NCBI GenBank assembly: GCA_025558075.1
Contig: JAHLKF010000016.1
Coordinates: 186,001-250,000 of the forward strand
DNA: 64,000 nucleotides
Origin: Gaertneriomyces semiglobifer
Taxonomy: Eukaryota > Chytridiomycota > Chytridiomycetes > Spizellomycetales > Spizellomycetaceae
Direction of reading: 5' to 3'
Shown here: positions 1-12,175 of the stretch, one piece after another
Position numbering within the stretch: the first letter of the stretch is position 1
Layout: each line of letters opens with the position of its first letter
Program-made: the position numbers and the translations under genes
The notes under the pieces: generated by a model
What the model was told of the DNA's origin: nothing
The model's input: the letters and a program-made list of their open reading frames with translations, nothing else
Database searches by the model: none

Positions 1-408
1 TGAATGGGCCGCCCAGGGAACGTCATTATTGTTGAGATCTTACATTCATGGCAGCCCGTCAACTCGCTGGCTATGGACGCGAGATGAGCTGTCGGATGAA
101 TAAGTGGAAAGACATTCACAAAATGGCGGGAATCTAGGCAGATCAAGGGCAAAACGTTGCGCTGCTTGTTGGCCCTACCTGAAATGATTGAAACAATTCT
201 GTGAAAATGTAGCCTTGGCTTCAGTAGCTCATTATGATCGGCGCTGATTTTCATGCTCTTTTCACGCCACAGGCTATACTTTGCGACATATTGTAAGTTG
301 GAACTGGAGCAAAAGCGACGGTGATGACGAACAGCAAGCACCAACTCATATAGATCAGCACACACGGATATAGCATGTGGATAATTATTTGATACAGCCA
401 TTTCCAAC
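1..408. other. 3' flank, no gene seen
   Basis: This is the sequence beyond the stop codon of the CPSF6-like gene. I see no open frame with coding character, no RNA gene and no repeat. It probably holds the 3' untranslated region of that gene and the edge of a neighbour outside the window. Confidence 0.5.
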
Positions 409-2896
409 TTAAACCCGCTCTCGGTCGTCCCTCTCTCTGTCCTTGTCGTCTCTTTCGCCGTCACGATCCCTCCTTCTGCGATGTCGCCTTTCGCGGTCCT
501 TGTCTTTCCGTTCCCGCCTTTCCCGCCTTCTCTTGCGTCTGTCTTCATCAACACTCCTGCTCCTGCTTCTGCTGCGACTTGGACTCTTACTGGGTCGTCG
601 CTTGCGGTGGCTTCGGCTGGATGAGCGCGATTCCTTTTCTCTGTCTCTGTCTCCCTGAGATACTGCTGAGGAAATGGACAGACGCCTAGGAGTTCCGGAC
701 GGTTCAGGGGATTGCTCTTGCTTCATGCCATCCATCGGCTGTGTTTCATTCTCTTCAAGCTTCGGTTCAGCTTCCAAAGGGTAGTCTTCATCGCGTCTCC
801 TATCTTCTTGATCTCTCTCACGGTCACCGCGCCTCTCCCGGCTGCTTTTACGACTACGGCGTTCGCTACGATCTTTGTCGCGGCTCCGCGAACCGTCTCG
901 CCTACTGCCAGAGTAGTCCTTCTCACGGTCCCGGGAGTAATCACGCTCTTTCACATACACACTGGACGAAGCTTCTGGTCGACGTGACTCACGGTCACGT
1001 CCATAATAGTCGCGGTCATAACCGTACTTGCCATATTTCTCATACTTATCAGGCCTGTCGTATTTTTCGTACTCTCGGCCAGGATGGTGTTGGTCGTACG
1101 GCGGATACCCGCCACGGCGAGAATGGTCGTAATATCCACGGTCCTCAGAGTATCCATGATGTCTATCTCTGTGAGAGTAATATCCACTACCAGCATCACT
1201 TGGACGGCGAGCGGAAGCACGACGGTCAGCATGCACGTCCTCCGGTTTAGGAGCTGCATCAACCGGAGTCTCCGAGGTAGCGGCCGCCCCATTGAGGCTC
1301 TCGGGGGCGTTGCTGGCAACTTCGGCTTTCGGGCGGTCTGTCACCGACTCGCGTTCGGCAGCATCCTCATGTACGCTGCTTCTGGCATCGTAATCCCGTG
1401 ATTCATCTCGACGAGAAGCGCTGCTAGAACGTGGTTCTTCGGTATCACGAACACCACTGCGCGGAGGGCCTGGGTAGGGCCTAATAGAAGCGTTGACAAA
1501 AGAAGCTGTACATGGCGTTAATGCGAATGACTTACCTGGCGAAGCCGCGACCACGTGCATAGCCACCATAACCGTCAAACTCCATATCTGGTGATCCATC
1601 GTAGAAGCCACCCGCCCCATAGGGTGGACGGTCATACATTCCGCCAGGCTGGCCGGCGTAACCACCGCGCATGCCCCTACCAAAGCCACCTCTAAAAGCA
1701 GGCCCTTCCGGTGGGAACGCCCCACCCATTAAAGGAGGAGGGAAGAATTCAGGTGCTTCAGGGAAAAAGCCTGGCATGAAGCCGCGCCCATAGCCAGGAT
1801 ATCCACCACGGCCTCTGCTGGCGGCGGCGCCACGAGAAGCAACCGCAGCCCCCGCGGGAGGCACGCCAGGCTGGGCGTGGGGAGGGCCACTGGCCCGCTT
1901 AGCCGCTTCTGCTCGCACTTCTTTTGGATCTTTGGGGACTGTACGGAATGGATTTGTTGTTTGTCCCGGAGGTACCACCTTGACTGTGGCTTTTCGCCCA
2001 TGAATTTCTCTAAAGATGAGAGTTGAACAATGATTAATTCTCGGCGCGATGCTGGTATGAGTGGCCACAATATAGTTTTTGCTTTCGTCTCAGCGCCCTC
2101 CAGTACGCATGGACAGCTACCGCCCAGGTTTCTATTGACCAAACGACTACACAGACAGCGTAACATACGCACAGCGTACACATACATTTGCTCAAAGAAT
2201 TCTTTCGCCTTCATGGTTGCCTCGGTGCTGGTAAACAGTAGGAAGCATACTCCTTTGGACTTGCCGTTGACGCGATGCTCGGAGAATGCCAATTCGAGTG
2301 GGATAAGACTGTCGAGCACACCCGCTTCAGAAAGCGCCAGCTTTATATCCTCATCTGAGGTCCACTATAAACCGAAATTAGCCGACGAATCGTTCGTCTT
2401 GTGTAATTGGCGTTCAATCACCTACCCAAGTCAGATCCTCAACAAGAAGCGCCTTACTTCCAGCAACTTGATAATGCTGCGAATAAGACTGACCATCAAC
2501 GACAGGGATCGTGTTGTAGTCAGGCTGCGGTTGGGCAAGTGCGAACTCCGGTCTCTGATGATCATGAGCTGCAGTTCCATTGATTACGCTTGGCTCGGTC
2601 TCACGCTTGACCGGTAACGCTTCCGTAGATATCGGCTCGGTGACATTATCATCAACTCCATAGTCAAGAACGTCTTCCATGCTCGATGTCCGTGGCTGCT
2701 CTTTCTCAGGTTCTACTGGAGTTTCCTTGGTGGTGGGAGCGCCTAAATCCCCGTATAGGAAGTCATCATCCTGTAGTAAAAATAACATAACTTTAGACCA
2801 AAGAACGTCGTACAACAAGCACATATGATCACTTACAGCGTCCATGGCGGCTCCGCCCAACCCGTCGTCGGCATAAATATCATAATCGTCAGCCAT
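409..2896 (-). CDS. CPSF6/CFIm68-like pre-mRNA 3'-end processing factor
   Basis: Probable subunit of cleavage factor Im, a nuclear factor that binds upstream elements of pre-mRNA and guides poly(A) site choice. Five exons join in frame to 707 residues: 2837-2896, 2422-2770, 2186-2354, 1536-2009 and 409-1480. The order of parts matches the CPSF6/7 family: an acidic N-terminus starting MADDYDIYADDG, one RRM at about residues 127-205 (LLVEDLTW is the RNP2 strand and KGVCFLLF the RNP1 strand), a Gly/Pro/Arg-rich middle, and a long Arg/Ser/Asp/Glu-rich tail like an RS domain. The ATG at 2896 is preferred because the frame upstream only offers TTG. The donor of intron 2 (GTGATT) is weak; it was chosen because it restores DEDI at the RRM start. 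It is divergent from CCDC77 with 481 bases between start codons. An SR-type protein is the alternative; the RRM and acidic N-terminus favour CPSF6. Confidence 0.82.
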
Positions 2897-3377
2897 AATG
2901 GACAACTCCTTTTACAGGATATGTGTATGGAAGCGGTTGTAAGGAACAAAGATTAAGTATATTGATATTGCTATCCGGAGACAGAGGGAGCTAAGTAATA
3001 CACAAAGCCAGGAGTCGTCGTCCTGTCGGCAGCAAGCAGTTCGATCGTGAAAGTGGGAGTTCGCGAGAAGGGATGACGAAGGGATTTAGAACTCTCTGCG
3101 AGATTATTAAAAACGATGACAGCACATACCAGACGCAATCCAATCCGGTAGAGACCTCCTTCTCAGTAGCGGTGGTGGTATCCGACTGAAACCCGGCCTT
3201 CCTGACGAGTTGCGCAAGCTGGTCAACAAGTTCAAGAAGCGCCAGAAAGGTCCACGACTGACTGTCATGTGATGTCAGCTGACACATGCACGTGACTCGT
3301 CCGGACGCGTGAAGGTCGCCTTGCAGTTCAAGTCTTCAGTTTCCATCGCTTTAGTTCCCACCTTGGGCGTCAGAAAG
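2897..3377. promoter_or_regulatory. Divergent intergenic region between CPSF6-like and CCDC77 genes
   Basis: The 481 bases separate two start codons that face away from each other, so they should carry both promoters and 5' UTRs. A 98-codon minus-strand frame lies here (2991-3287). It has a GTATGT...CTCGCAG intron-like segment, but splicing that segment out creates a stop codon at once, so it may be 5' UTR or a very small gene. No TATA box was recognised. Confidence 0.5.
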
Positions 3378-4907
3378 ATGGAGCAAGAAGTACTGAATTT
3401 ACCGCTGTCCTACGAACTGTTGAACTACTATCGCGATCGCTTAGGTATAGCTTGCGGGCGTACGCTGAATTCTGTAGAGTCGTGCTAATATGTACTCCCA
3501 TCAAATTGGACAGAAAGATGCGAAAAAGACTATGAAGAAGCACTTGGACAAGTTGATTCCATTGCGTTGAAGCATGAAGAGGCCCATAAGGCCGCATGGG
3601 AAGCTCATAAAAGAGCGGAAGAAATAGCTCAAGTTCAAAGGCAACTGAGCGATGCCGAATTACAACTATTCGATGAGAAAAGGACAACCTTGAGACTGCT
3701 AGCAGAGAACGATGCTCTGAAAGGCAAGTCGACAATGCCATTTTTGAGTCCGGTACTGGAGGAGCTAACAGTTAACGTGTCCAGTGCAGTGCAGGAGCTG
3801 AAGGACCGCAAGAAGATAAGATATCTCTTGAAATTGACGCCTTTAGACGAGCAAGAAACGACATACTTTCGCGACAAAATCGACCAACGTCTGATAAAAA
3901 AGACGGCCCGATTATTCCCAGTTAAACCTTCTGATCCAAATTCACCAGACAGACAGTTACCAGTGCCTTCGGAACCTGACTTCCAAATTGTGGAAGATGA
4001 GCTTGCAGCGCTGAGGCTGACCGTCACCGCCTTGCGAACACAATTGACAGAGCAGCAACAATCTTACGAGGCGACCATTGCTGGTTTACTTCGTGACCGA
4101 CAGACTCATTTGGAGGAAGAAAAGGCGAGAAGAGAGAACGAATCACATAAAATTGACGAGCTTATGCAAAAACTCGCCAAACTTCGAGCACTATGTCGAG
4201 AAAATGTTCGAGAATTACTTTACGTCAAGAAAACATGGGCTGTGACAGAGAGAAAGCTTGTGGAAGATAAAATGAAGCTGACCGAACAAGTAGAAAGAAT
4301 GAGCCGAGAAGTTGAGGATGAGAAGTATAGGTCTCAAAACGCTGAAAAGGTATGTCTTTCGAACGTATTATGCTTCGCATGGTTTGGATACCTAACAAAC
4401 CATTTTCGGTGGAGCAGACCGTGGAAACACGACTGTCGAAGAAACATGACACTCTAATCCACTCCCTTCGAACACAACTAGCGAAATACGAGTCCGAGCT
4501 GCATACGCAAAAGATTCAACACACGCAAGAAATATCGTCGCAGCAGAAAAAGGTTTCAGCTCTACAATCACGTTTGGGTACATTAACGTCTACGTATTCG
4601 GCCCTGAAAAAGCGGAGAGATTATGAGATTGAGGGTTTCACCAACGATATTCTGAATTTGAGAAAGCAGATGAAGCATTTGGAAAGAGGAATTCTAAGGT
4701 TTGCGCCATTGGACCATCGAGAAATGGTTCTTCTCAAAATCGCCGAGAAGGTCAGTGGGGAGGTGGAGAGAATTTCCACCGACGTAACCGGAATCAAGGT
4801 GCGATTTAATCCCAGGTCTTCGATTACCTCATAGACTGATTTTGCGCGTTTATTCACAGCAAAGGGTCTATGCTGCTGAAGAAGATTTACGCAACGTGAA
4901 GTATTAA
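3378..4907 (+). CDS. CCDC77: CCDC77 homologue, centrosomal/basal-body coiled-coil protein
   Basis: Coiled-coil protein of the CCDC77 family, which in animals localises to centrosomes and is conserved mainly in ciliated lineages; its molecular role is not well defined. Four exons (3378-3444, 3514-4349, 4418-4798, 4860-4907) give 443 residues, close to the family length. Family-like segments occur in the expected order: an N-terminal LLNYYRDRL motif, an RKKI-LL-L segment followed by TYFRDK, LRDRQTHLEEEK, a long heptad region, and KKRRDYEIEGFTNDI near the end. The last exon is only 48 bases and encodes a conserved-looking short tail. All phases close exactly, which supports the introns of 66-69 bases. 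It ends 163 bases from the stop of the convergent ciliary kinase. The match rests on memory of the family. Confidence 0.85.
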
Positions 4908-5069
4908 ACGAACCGCGCCGCCCGCACAGTAATTGTACGGCCAATCACGAAATATATTACATAGTGCAAAATGTAAGTAGCTATAGTGTAAGTGACAGTA
5001 AAATCCCGTAAAACAGCGTAAAAAAATATACATCAACGCCAAAACTTTTTCGCACCAAGCCAGCCAGGT

Positions 5070-8000
5070 CTAACGCTTTCGCTCGCTGCCACCCACGTCT
5101 CCAACACGTCTCTTCGTTCTTGGACTCGTCATGCCAAGACTCAGACTGGTCAGACTCCCCGCATGATTGAGTTGCTTCGCACTGGCGCCTTGCCAATGCA
5201 ATCCCCCACCAGAGCTTATGCTTGGGCTTATATTTGACCGCCTATTACTTGGCGGAGAATGTCCCATCCGTACAGATTGTACGGAATGCATCGACGCTTG
5301 CCGTCGCGCACCGGGCGGTGAAAGGTTATAGCGCTGTGTAGTGGTGCCATGTGTTCTGGAGGTAGCATGGTATCCTCCAGAGTAAGCGTGGTTGTCGCTC
5401 CCATATCTCCTATCCCGTGCCAATGTTGGGGAAGAGTCGTAGCCTTTGACACCAGCAAATAAAGGGTCGACAACGTGCTGACTCCGCGCGCGTAGTCTCC
5501 CACCTGGAAGGGCGAGGTTGGCAGGATTGAAGTTCTGGGTAGGTGATGCGAAACTGGTGTAAGCCGGGGCAGCTGCTGAAGAGCCAAGCGTGGCGAGTAC
5601 GGGAGCTGTCGGGTATGCGCGTCGATTCGGAGGTTTGCGTCGAGGCGGCGATGTGGAATAGCTTGCACCTGCGAGCGAGCAACCAATTAGTTAATAGACC
5701 GATTATTACAGGTCCGCACATTTTGAAAAACTTACCATGAACGCGTAAACCGTTCAACGTCTTATCCGCTTCCATGATGTTGCCCTTTGGCGAAGTCAGC
5801 ATGTCTGCAAAATATATCCCTTTCTGCGGTAGACCTGTAGCCCCATTGACCTGCGTATCCGTGAAGTCCAGTGCATGTCCGTGCCCCCTCCGATCAGGGC
5901 CCCGCGCACTGGTCTTCGCCAAGTCAAGGTCTAGGACGCTCATGCTAGACCGAGGTGATATCTGCTTTGCAGCTCCAGACAGCGAAGCAGGTAACAGAGA
6001 CTTCTTCATGTGCAGCGATTGCGGAGATGCTTGTCGCAGATTAGGTTGGGGCAGCATGGAGTTTCGGCCTCGATTCGCCGATGGCATTATCGGCGAAACT
6101 TCTCGTCGATGCAATATGCCCGTGGGCTCTTGATCAGTCCATCCGGTAAACGGTTGAGAGTCTGCGAAGCCGACATCAAGGGCAAGCGACCGAATAGACG
6201 CACGCGGCTGTGTAAAATCCTGATGTGATATTGACTTCCGGGTCCCAATTTCCGGAAGAGGCTGATATCCAAGACCACCTTTAGGTTTAGAGTTGCTCGC
6301 CAGCTGTTGATTTGCTCCATCACGGCCATTATGCTGCGATCTAGCGCTGTTAGCCTGGCTTCGCGAATATACGTTGTCATATGACGCTGCCTTCGCTCGA
6401 CTTGATGCCGACGTCGGCACCGGAAGCGCAGACTTCCGCGCGTTGTCTCGCGAAGGGGGAAGTAATGGCGATGCCCACCGCTCTTGTTCCACGTGCTGAC
6501 GAGAACTTTCACGAGTTCTCGGCGGATGGCCCACGGCTTTCAGGTCTTCCTCCGAACTTCGATCCACATACTCCATGTCCTTTCCTGAATCCCTCTTGAA
6601 CGGATTTCGTGCGCTAGAGAAACTGTCTCCGCTTCGCACCCGGTCCCTATGCCGCTCAACTGTTTGCGCGCCAGGAAGCTTACTAAGGTCGTTCTCTGAG
6701 ATGAGAAAATCGAGAGATGACGTTATGGAAGATTTCCTTGCCGCTTGGAGTGAGCGTGAACTATTTCTTCCAGGGGTTCTAGCAGCCAGCTCTTCTTGAA
6801 CCGTGACTCGCTTCTCAATCTCCCTTCCGCCAGATCGCACACGTTCCTCTACCAAGTCTAATTCAGGTCCCACAGCAGGAACCGATAATGCGCGGTGAGC
6901 TATCGGAGTACCCCACAGCTCCTGCAACCAAGGATGTTGCAATGCCTCTTGGGCGGTCGGTCGCCGATTCGGATCATACTGGAGCATATCCGCCATTAAT
7001 CGCAATGCATTATCTGATGCATGTGGGACACACTGAGATAAGGGAATTGTCGGCGTGGACGCGAATCGGATGTTCATGGCTCCAGCGAGACGGATGCCTT
7101 CCGGCCAAGATCCGCCGCCAGTTATCGAGTCGCGAGGAACACTCGGCGATGTACATCTATAGTTTCCCCCACCGCTCCGCGGCATGGCATCCCTTTTATT
7201 TTGTTCCATTGTGGGTGTTCCCAGGATAGACATAATTTTATAAAGTTGGTCAATTTCTGAACTGCCGGGAAACAACGGGCGCAAGGTGAGGAGTTCAGCC
7301 ATGATACATCCCACAGCCCAAATGTCGATGGGGGAGTTATAATTAGTTGAATGCAGGATCACCTCTGGCGCCCGGTACCTAATCACTCAGTCAATATGGT
7401 GCCTAGAGAACCCATCGCAGAATGCGCCATACCATCGTGTACTAACATACTCCGTATAGGGCGGTCGGCTACGAATCTCTCGAGCCAAACCGAAGTCGGC
7501 GATTTTCACCGTTTCTCCAGTCATGAGCAAATTCTCTAGATGCTTTCCTGTTAGGATGAGTCCTTCAGCAAAAAATACCACTAGGTTACACACCTGGCTT
7601 CATATCTCGATGAAAAAAGCCATATTTGTGCATGTGAGCTAGCCCTAGCAGAACTTGGAAGCTGACAATCACCGTCGTTAGTCCCGAGTTGGCAAACAGA
7701 GGAATTGGGCAAAAACGCACCACACTGACTCACATAAATACTTTCACTTCCTTTTCCTCCATCAAAATCCCGTTCCGATTTTTGGTCAGTTGATACATGT
7801 TGCCCTCCATGAATTCGAAAACGAAGAACAACTCGTCATTTTCACGCAGAACCTCGCGTAGCTTGATGATGTTGGGATGGTTACTAAGCTTGACGAGTGC
7901 TTTCACTTCTCTCATGTTGATCGCTTCTTCCCAGTTATAACATTTTTGCTTCATTTTCTTGATCGCGACCTAAGCACGGTGCGGTAAGTATATCGGGGAC

Positions 8001-8118
8001 CATGTTCACCCAGTATCAACGGTGCACGTACTAGTTCCCCAGTGTCCCTATGCTCTCCCATCAGCACGACTCCAAAGGAGCCGTCGCCAATTTCCTTTGT
8101 AACATGATACTTATTCAT
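5070..8118 (-). CDS. MAK/ICK (RCK) family protein kinase, ciliary length-control type
   Basis: Ser/Thr kinase of the RCK family (MAK, ICK/CILK1, algal LF4), which act in cilia and limit flagellar length. Six exons (8032-8118, 7734-7969, 7594-7661, 7433-7535, 5736-7378, 5070-5668) give 911 residues. The kinase domain spans about residues 1-320: glycine loop GDGSFGVV, catalytic lysine in VAIKK, HRDMKPEN, DFG, an activation loop with TEY (a TxY dual-phosphorylation motif), and APE. Between GTPT and WPEG there is an in-frame insert of about 33 residues absent from animal MAK; no GT-AG intron of normal size fits it. The remaining roughly 590 residues are Ser/Arg-rich and probably disordered, as in MAK. 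The start ATG begins [13 protein letters not shown], like the family N-terminus. It is convergent with CCDC77. MOK-type kinases are the nearest alternative. Confidence 0.9.
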
Positions 8119-8805
8119 CTTCTGCCGGTTATTTCACGTAGAGTACGATTGCATTATCAAAGTACCACCACTCCAACCCAGTGAGAGAAATCAACCAAGC
8201 GTTCGTAGCGCATGAGCGCTTCTGATTGTGGCCCAAATAAACAGGCTCTCAGATCGTTCCCGTCAGTCAGTCAACCGGTACTGGCAATGTGGCGACGGCT
8301 TCCGCAACTGTGACGCGCCAAGCACTACCAGCGTCTTCAGAGGGATATTAAACTGTAAAGACCTTGGCAACGGGTATCAATCATACGGCCAATCGAAGGG
8401 GCCCTTGGCGGTAGATTGGCGTATACAAGACGGATGCGTGTCCCACCGACCCTCCGTTGACCCTTCTTGACCGGCGTGACTCGTTCGCTGCCTTGTACTG
8501 GAAGTTCGGTATGAATAGACTCTTAGATCAATGAGCCGAACGCCTGCCGTATTGTGTTCTAAGTAAAGGGCCAGCGCCAAACTCCCAAAGGAGTTGCCTC
8601 CCATTGACATCTTCGCCGAGGGGTCGTAACTCTGCTCACGTCATCTTGATTACGTTACTCCGACTCGCGAGATTATGTAATACGAATGTGTGCGGAGCTT
8701 GACGCGCTTTGTACTTCACACTCCACCAATACATACTTTGCTGTCATAGCTTGCAGCATTCTTCATCACAGCAAAGATTACCTTCCAAAAAGCACTAGAT
8801 CGGCA
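8119..8805. promoter_or_regulatory. Divergent intergenic region, kinase / Rho GTPase
   Basis: There are 687 bases between the start codons of the minus-strand kinase and the plus-strand Rho gene. An 80-codon plus frame (8228-8470) and its antisense have no family resemblance or splice context. I see nothing else specific. Confidence 0.4.
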
Positions 8806-9532
8806 ATGTATAGTGGCAGCGCGCGCAGCACCCCATCGTCAGATCTGCATAAAAAGCTGGTCATTGTCGGTGATGGAGGAGTTGGAAAAACCGCCCTGCT
8901 CATGATACAGAGCGGTCAGCCGTTTCCCGAACATTACAGTAAGTGAATGTCACAGTTGGAAAATGCCACCGTATATATTTCTAATGCACAATTGAAAATA
9001 GTCCCGACCGTTTTTGAGAATTATATTTCTCATGTAAATACCGGCAAGAAAATTGTTGAGCTGAGCCTTTGGGATACCGCTGGACAGGAAGACTACGATC
9101 GTCTGCGGCCTTTGAGTTATCCCGATACGGACGTGGTTTTGTTAACGTACTCCAGTGTTTACCCTCCTTCGTGCGAGAACATTGAATCAAAGGTAGTGTT
9201 GCCTTACCACCATTGTTGAGAAGCAGCGTTATTAACGTACGTTACTCTTATAGTGGATTCCCGAGACCAACCATTTTCTTAGCAATGTTCCACGCATACT
9301 AGTCGCTACAAAGATTGATCTTCGTACTGATCCGGAGACGTACATCAAGCTACAGCGAGCACGGATGCAACCCGTCTCTACGCAGCAAGGCCAGCAATTG
9401 GCAAAAGAAATCAAGGCTGACAAGTTCTGTGAAGTGAGTGCAAGAACCGGCGCCGGTGTGCAGGAGCTTTTTGTATGTGCAGCAAGGTTGGCTGGGAAGC
9501 AGAGACGACGAAAGTCTTGCAACTTCTTGTAA
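8806..9532 (+). CDS. Rho-family small GTPase
   Basis: Membrane-anchored GTPase of the Rho family, expected to switch between GDP and GTP forms to control actin and cell polarity. Three exons (8806-8938, 9002-9192, 9254-9532) give 200 residues. Visible motifs: P-loop GDGGVGKT after a 15-residue extension, switch I PTVFENY with the effector threonine, [16 protein letters not shown] in switch II, TKID as the guanine-specificity motif (Rho and Rac use NKxD or TQxD), a short Rho insert helix after DLRTDPET, and SAR as the G5 motif. A polybasic KQRRRK segment precedes the C-terminal CNFL, a CAAX box whose final Leu predicts geranylgeranylation. The P-loop differs from RhoA (GGVGKT for ACGKT). The subfamily (Rho1, Rho4 or other) is not settled. 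Confidence 0.9.
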
Positions 9533-9650
9533 TATTTCGAACCACATCGTATTTATCTCTAGAAATGTATTATAATGAGACGCTATTGAACAGTAAAATT
9601 GTAATAAGACACATTTGAGACCACTAAGAGCCAGATGTTAATCTCGGCCG

Positions 9651-11416
9651 TTATGAGCGGCGGTCGTTCGTCGAGCTTTCTCGCAACTCGCGGCTAACCT
9701 TACACCTCTCTTCACTAAGCCGCGTCGAGAAGGATAATAACAATTGGAGTGCAGTCTGCAGGTCTTTGTCGTCATTACGTTTGCTGTAGTCTGGTGGTTC
9801 AGTCCCAGTTGCGTAGCCATGCTGTCGGAGTTTCTTCGGTTTTGGAGCTGCAGCAACTTTACGACGCGCCCTTTCTTGTACTGGTGTCACCTTCGATGCT
9901 GGGTCTCTCTTAGACGCCCGTGGCATCTGTTGCGGTTGCACTCGTGATGCTTGGACTAGACGTTTTATGGGCGGCAGTTCTTCCGGTGTTCTTGGCATTT
10001 CATCTTCGATTGACCGTTCCACAGCACGACGACGCACCACAGCTTTAGGCCTTGTGAGCTTACTGTCGTGCTTGTCGCGGTAGATACCCGCTTCAGCAAT
10101 GGTTCTACTGGCGTCCTCACTCAGATTGTGTACGTTCTTTGAATTTTCCATAGTGTCTATGAGTTCAGGTGGAAGAACACCCTGAATCGTCGGTGTTTTG
10201 ATGCGGGTCTGGATATACTTCAAATGAGCTGCCTTAACGACGTTGAGCCCGGGGTGACTATCCGCATCTGTCTCATGCCGTACAAGGCTAACATGTGGGT
10301 CTTGGGATGATTTCGGTTCTCGTTGAACCTGAGGACCAGGTTTCGACGAGACTGAGCTCCCTGTGACAGGAACGCGAGGCTTCATGTTTAGAAGTTGACC
10401 AACTTCTTTTTGAATGGTGTCTAACGTATCACGTAAGGTTCCGGCTTTTGAATTTTGCGCTCGCGGGAGTCGGGAAGGTGAAGAAGTGCATGCCGACGAT
10501 ATGCTTGTACGTGTGCTTTGCCCTCCATACTCTTCAATGTTACGTCGGTCACCGTTTTTTGGCACTTCCGTACTGAGCCCGCCACTTGAATTCATATGCA
10601 AGCTTTCTCTGTGCCTCCGAGAATTTGAGTTTCTGGTCTGGTTGTCTGCGATAACAGAGCCCTTCGAACACGTCTCTTCAACCACACTCCCCAATCGCCG
10701 CTTTTCCTCTATTTGCTCTTGGAGCGCTGCGCGCCACTCCGCATCAGCCACTTTACGGTCAATATCGGAAGAAGGTACAACGCGGCGACGACCAGGCCTG
10801 TAATCACTGGGTTGCGCAGGGGTATTATGTACCGGTTGCGTAGTACCGCGTTGAATGGGGGCTGCGCCAGCAGGTGGTACCCGTGACGTCTGAACCTGCC
10901 CTTGTGCATCTCGCAACGGGGCACCACCTCCACCCCCGCTGCGACGTCCCCAAAAGAAATCCTCCTGCCCGTAAGTCGCATCTCCTGTCTCGACAGACTG
11001 ATAGTCCCCTTGTTGGTTTTGTATTCGTAGGACTGTCAACAACGTCAAATAATCAGAAGAGCAAAATATTCCACTTCAATAAATTACCTGGCTTGAGATG
11101 AGGAGTTAGCTTCTATTACCGGAGATTTCGTCTGGAAACCTACTTACCCGAGAATCATGAAGACTGCTTGTTCGGGTATTCTACAAATACAACCGTTTGA
11201 TATCGATTGACCCAATGTTTGCAATTCTCATGAATCTTACCGCACCGCGCCGTTCTGCCTGCTCTACTTCTCGCCGTCGCTGTTGGTCGGCGGACTGCTC
11301 GGCAAGCTCCGACAGCCAGTCCGATTTTGACTAACAATGACTAAACTTTCAGCGGAGCCACAGAGACCATTCAAATAGCAGTTGCCCACCTGCGTTTGGG
11401 TGTACGTTCGAACCAT
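9651..11416 (-). CDS. CSPP-like putative centrosomal/flagellar coiled-coil protein
   Basis: Putative centriole- or axoneme-associated protein; the function is inferred from motifs only. Supported exons: 11390-11416 (MVRTYTQTQ), 11241-11330 (WLSELAEQ...QQRRREVEQAERR), 11148-11180, and a long last exon 9651-11032. One tiny exon between the last two is ambiguous: 25 bases (1-base phase) or 4 bases (CCAG) both keep the frame, giving 518 or 511 residues. The long exon carries FFWGR followed by a Gly run and APLRDAQG, then DAEWRAALQEQIEEKRR. A short helix of the xxALxxQIEEKRR type and an RDxxG motif resemble CSPP1/CCDC66-like ciliary proteins. The rest is charged and probably disordered. It is convergent with the Rho gene (118 bases between stops). 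Confidence 0.55.
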
Positions 11417-12175
11417 GTGACTTATCAACTAGAAAGAAGGATATGGGAGAGGATATAGTTGTAGTTGCATGTTATACCCCAACTCGGAGTGCTCTTCAAA
11501 TAAGGTCAATGCCCGCACGCGTTTATATGTTATCGATTGCCAGATTTGCAGCTCTGGGTTCTTCAAGACTTCTTGGATGTCTGAGTTTTCAGGCGATTCC
11601 ACCTACCGAATATTCTAAGTGTGTCGTTGTGCTGCGATGGGTTGGCTTCTTGTGATAACCGGGCAATCAAGAGGAATTGCCGATTTACATGCTATCAACA
11701 AACAAGAGGAAAAGAAACACGTCAAACATGTCCTGCACGGTCTGATCGCAAACGCATGTCGATGACCCGTACACTAACAAAAGCAAGGGACAGGCGGCAG
11801 AAGGTTGAGGGCCTCCGTTGAAACCATCATGTACGCCATTCTTGCAGCGCGACGGCCAATGCGTATATTTGGCCCTGTTCCCACTCCAGCCATATTCCTC
11901 CTAACACTGAACCTCGCGGGTCGGGTTATCACAGTAACCAAACTTTGGGGGATCTACGCCAAAAGGCGGCCAAAAATTTCATTAAGGTCAACGGACCTCA
12001 AAGAGTCAAATAACCATACAAGAGCCAGTTCTAGCAGATATGAAGGGAGCATCGTCAGCTACTTGCCGGTGTCGGTATCAGCGTCTGGGGTTTTCGGGGT
12101 AGGTAAAACCCGTCCGCTCGCATATGCAGCAAGAACTTCGAAAAAACATTGAGATACTGAATCATGGCGGACAGT
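11417..12175. other. Intergenic, no supported gene
   Basis: This lies upstream of the CSPP-like gene and downstream of the RGS receptor stop. Three overlapping plus-strand frames (up to 115 codons) show no recognisable protein and no good splice partners, so they are treated as chance frames. Confidence 0.4.

Noticed and set aside
443..1401. Plus-strand frames of up to 169 codons
   Set aside because: They are antisense to the Arg/Ser-rich tail of the CPSF6-like gene, whose repetitive codons leave long open frames on the other strand.
2991..3287. 98-codon minus frame between CPSF6-like and CCDC77
   Set aside because: It sits in a divergent promoter, has no recognised family, and its intron-like segment creates an immediate stop when removed.
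11805..12152. 115-codon plus frame
   Set aside because: It has no family resemblance, mixed composition, no splice context and no start context.
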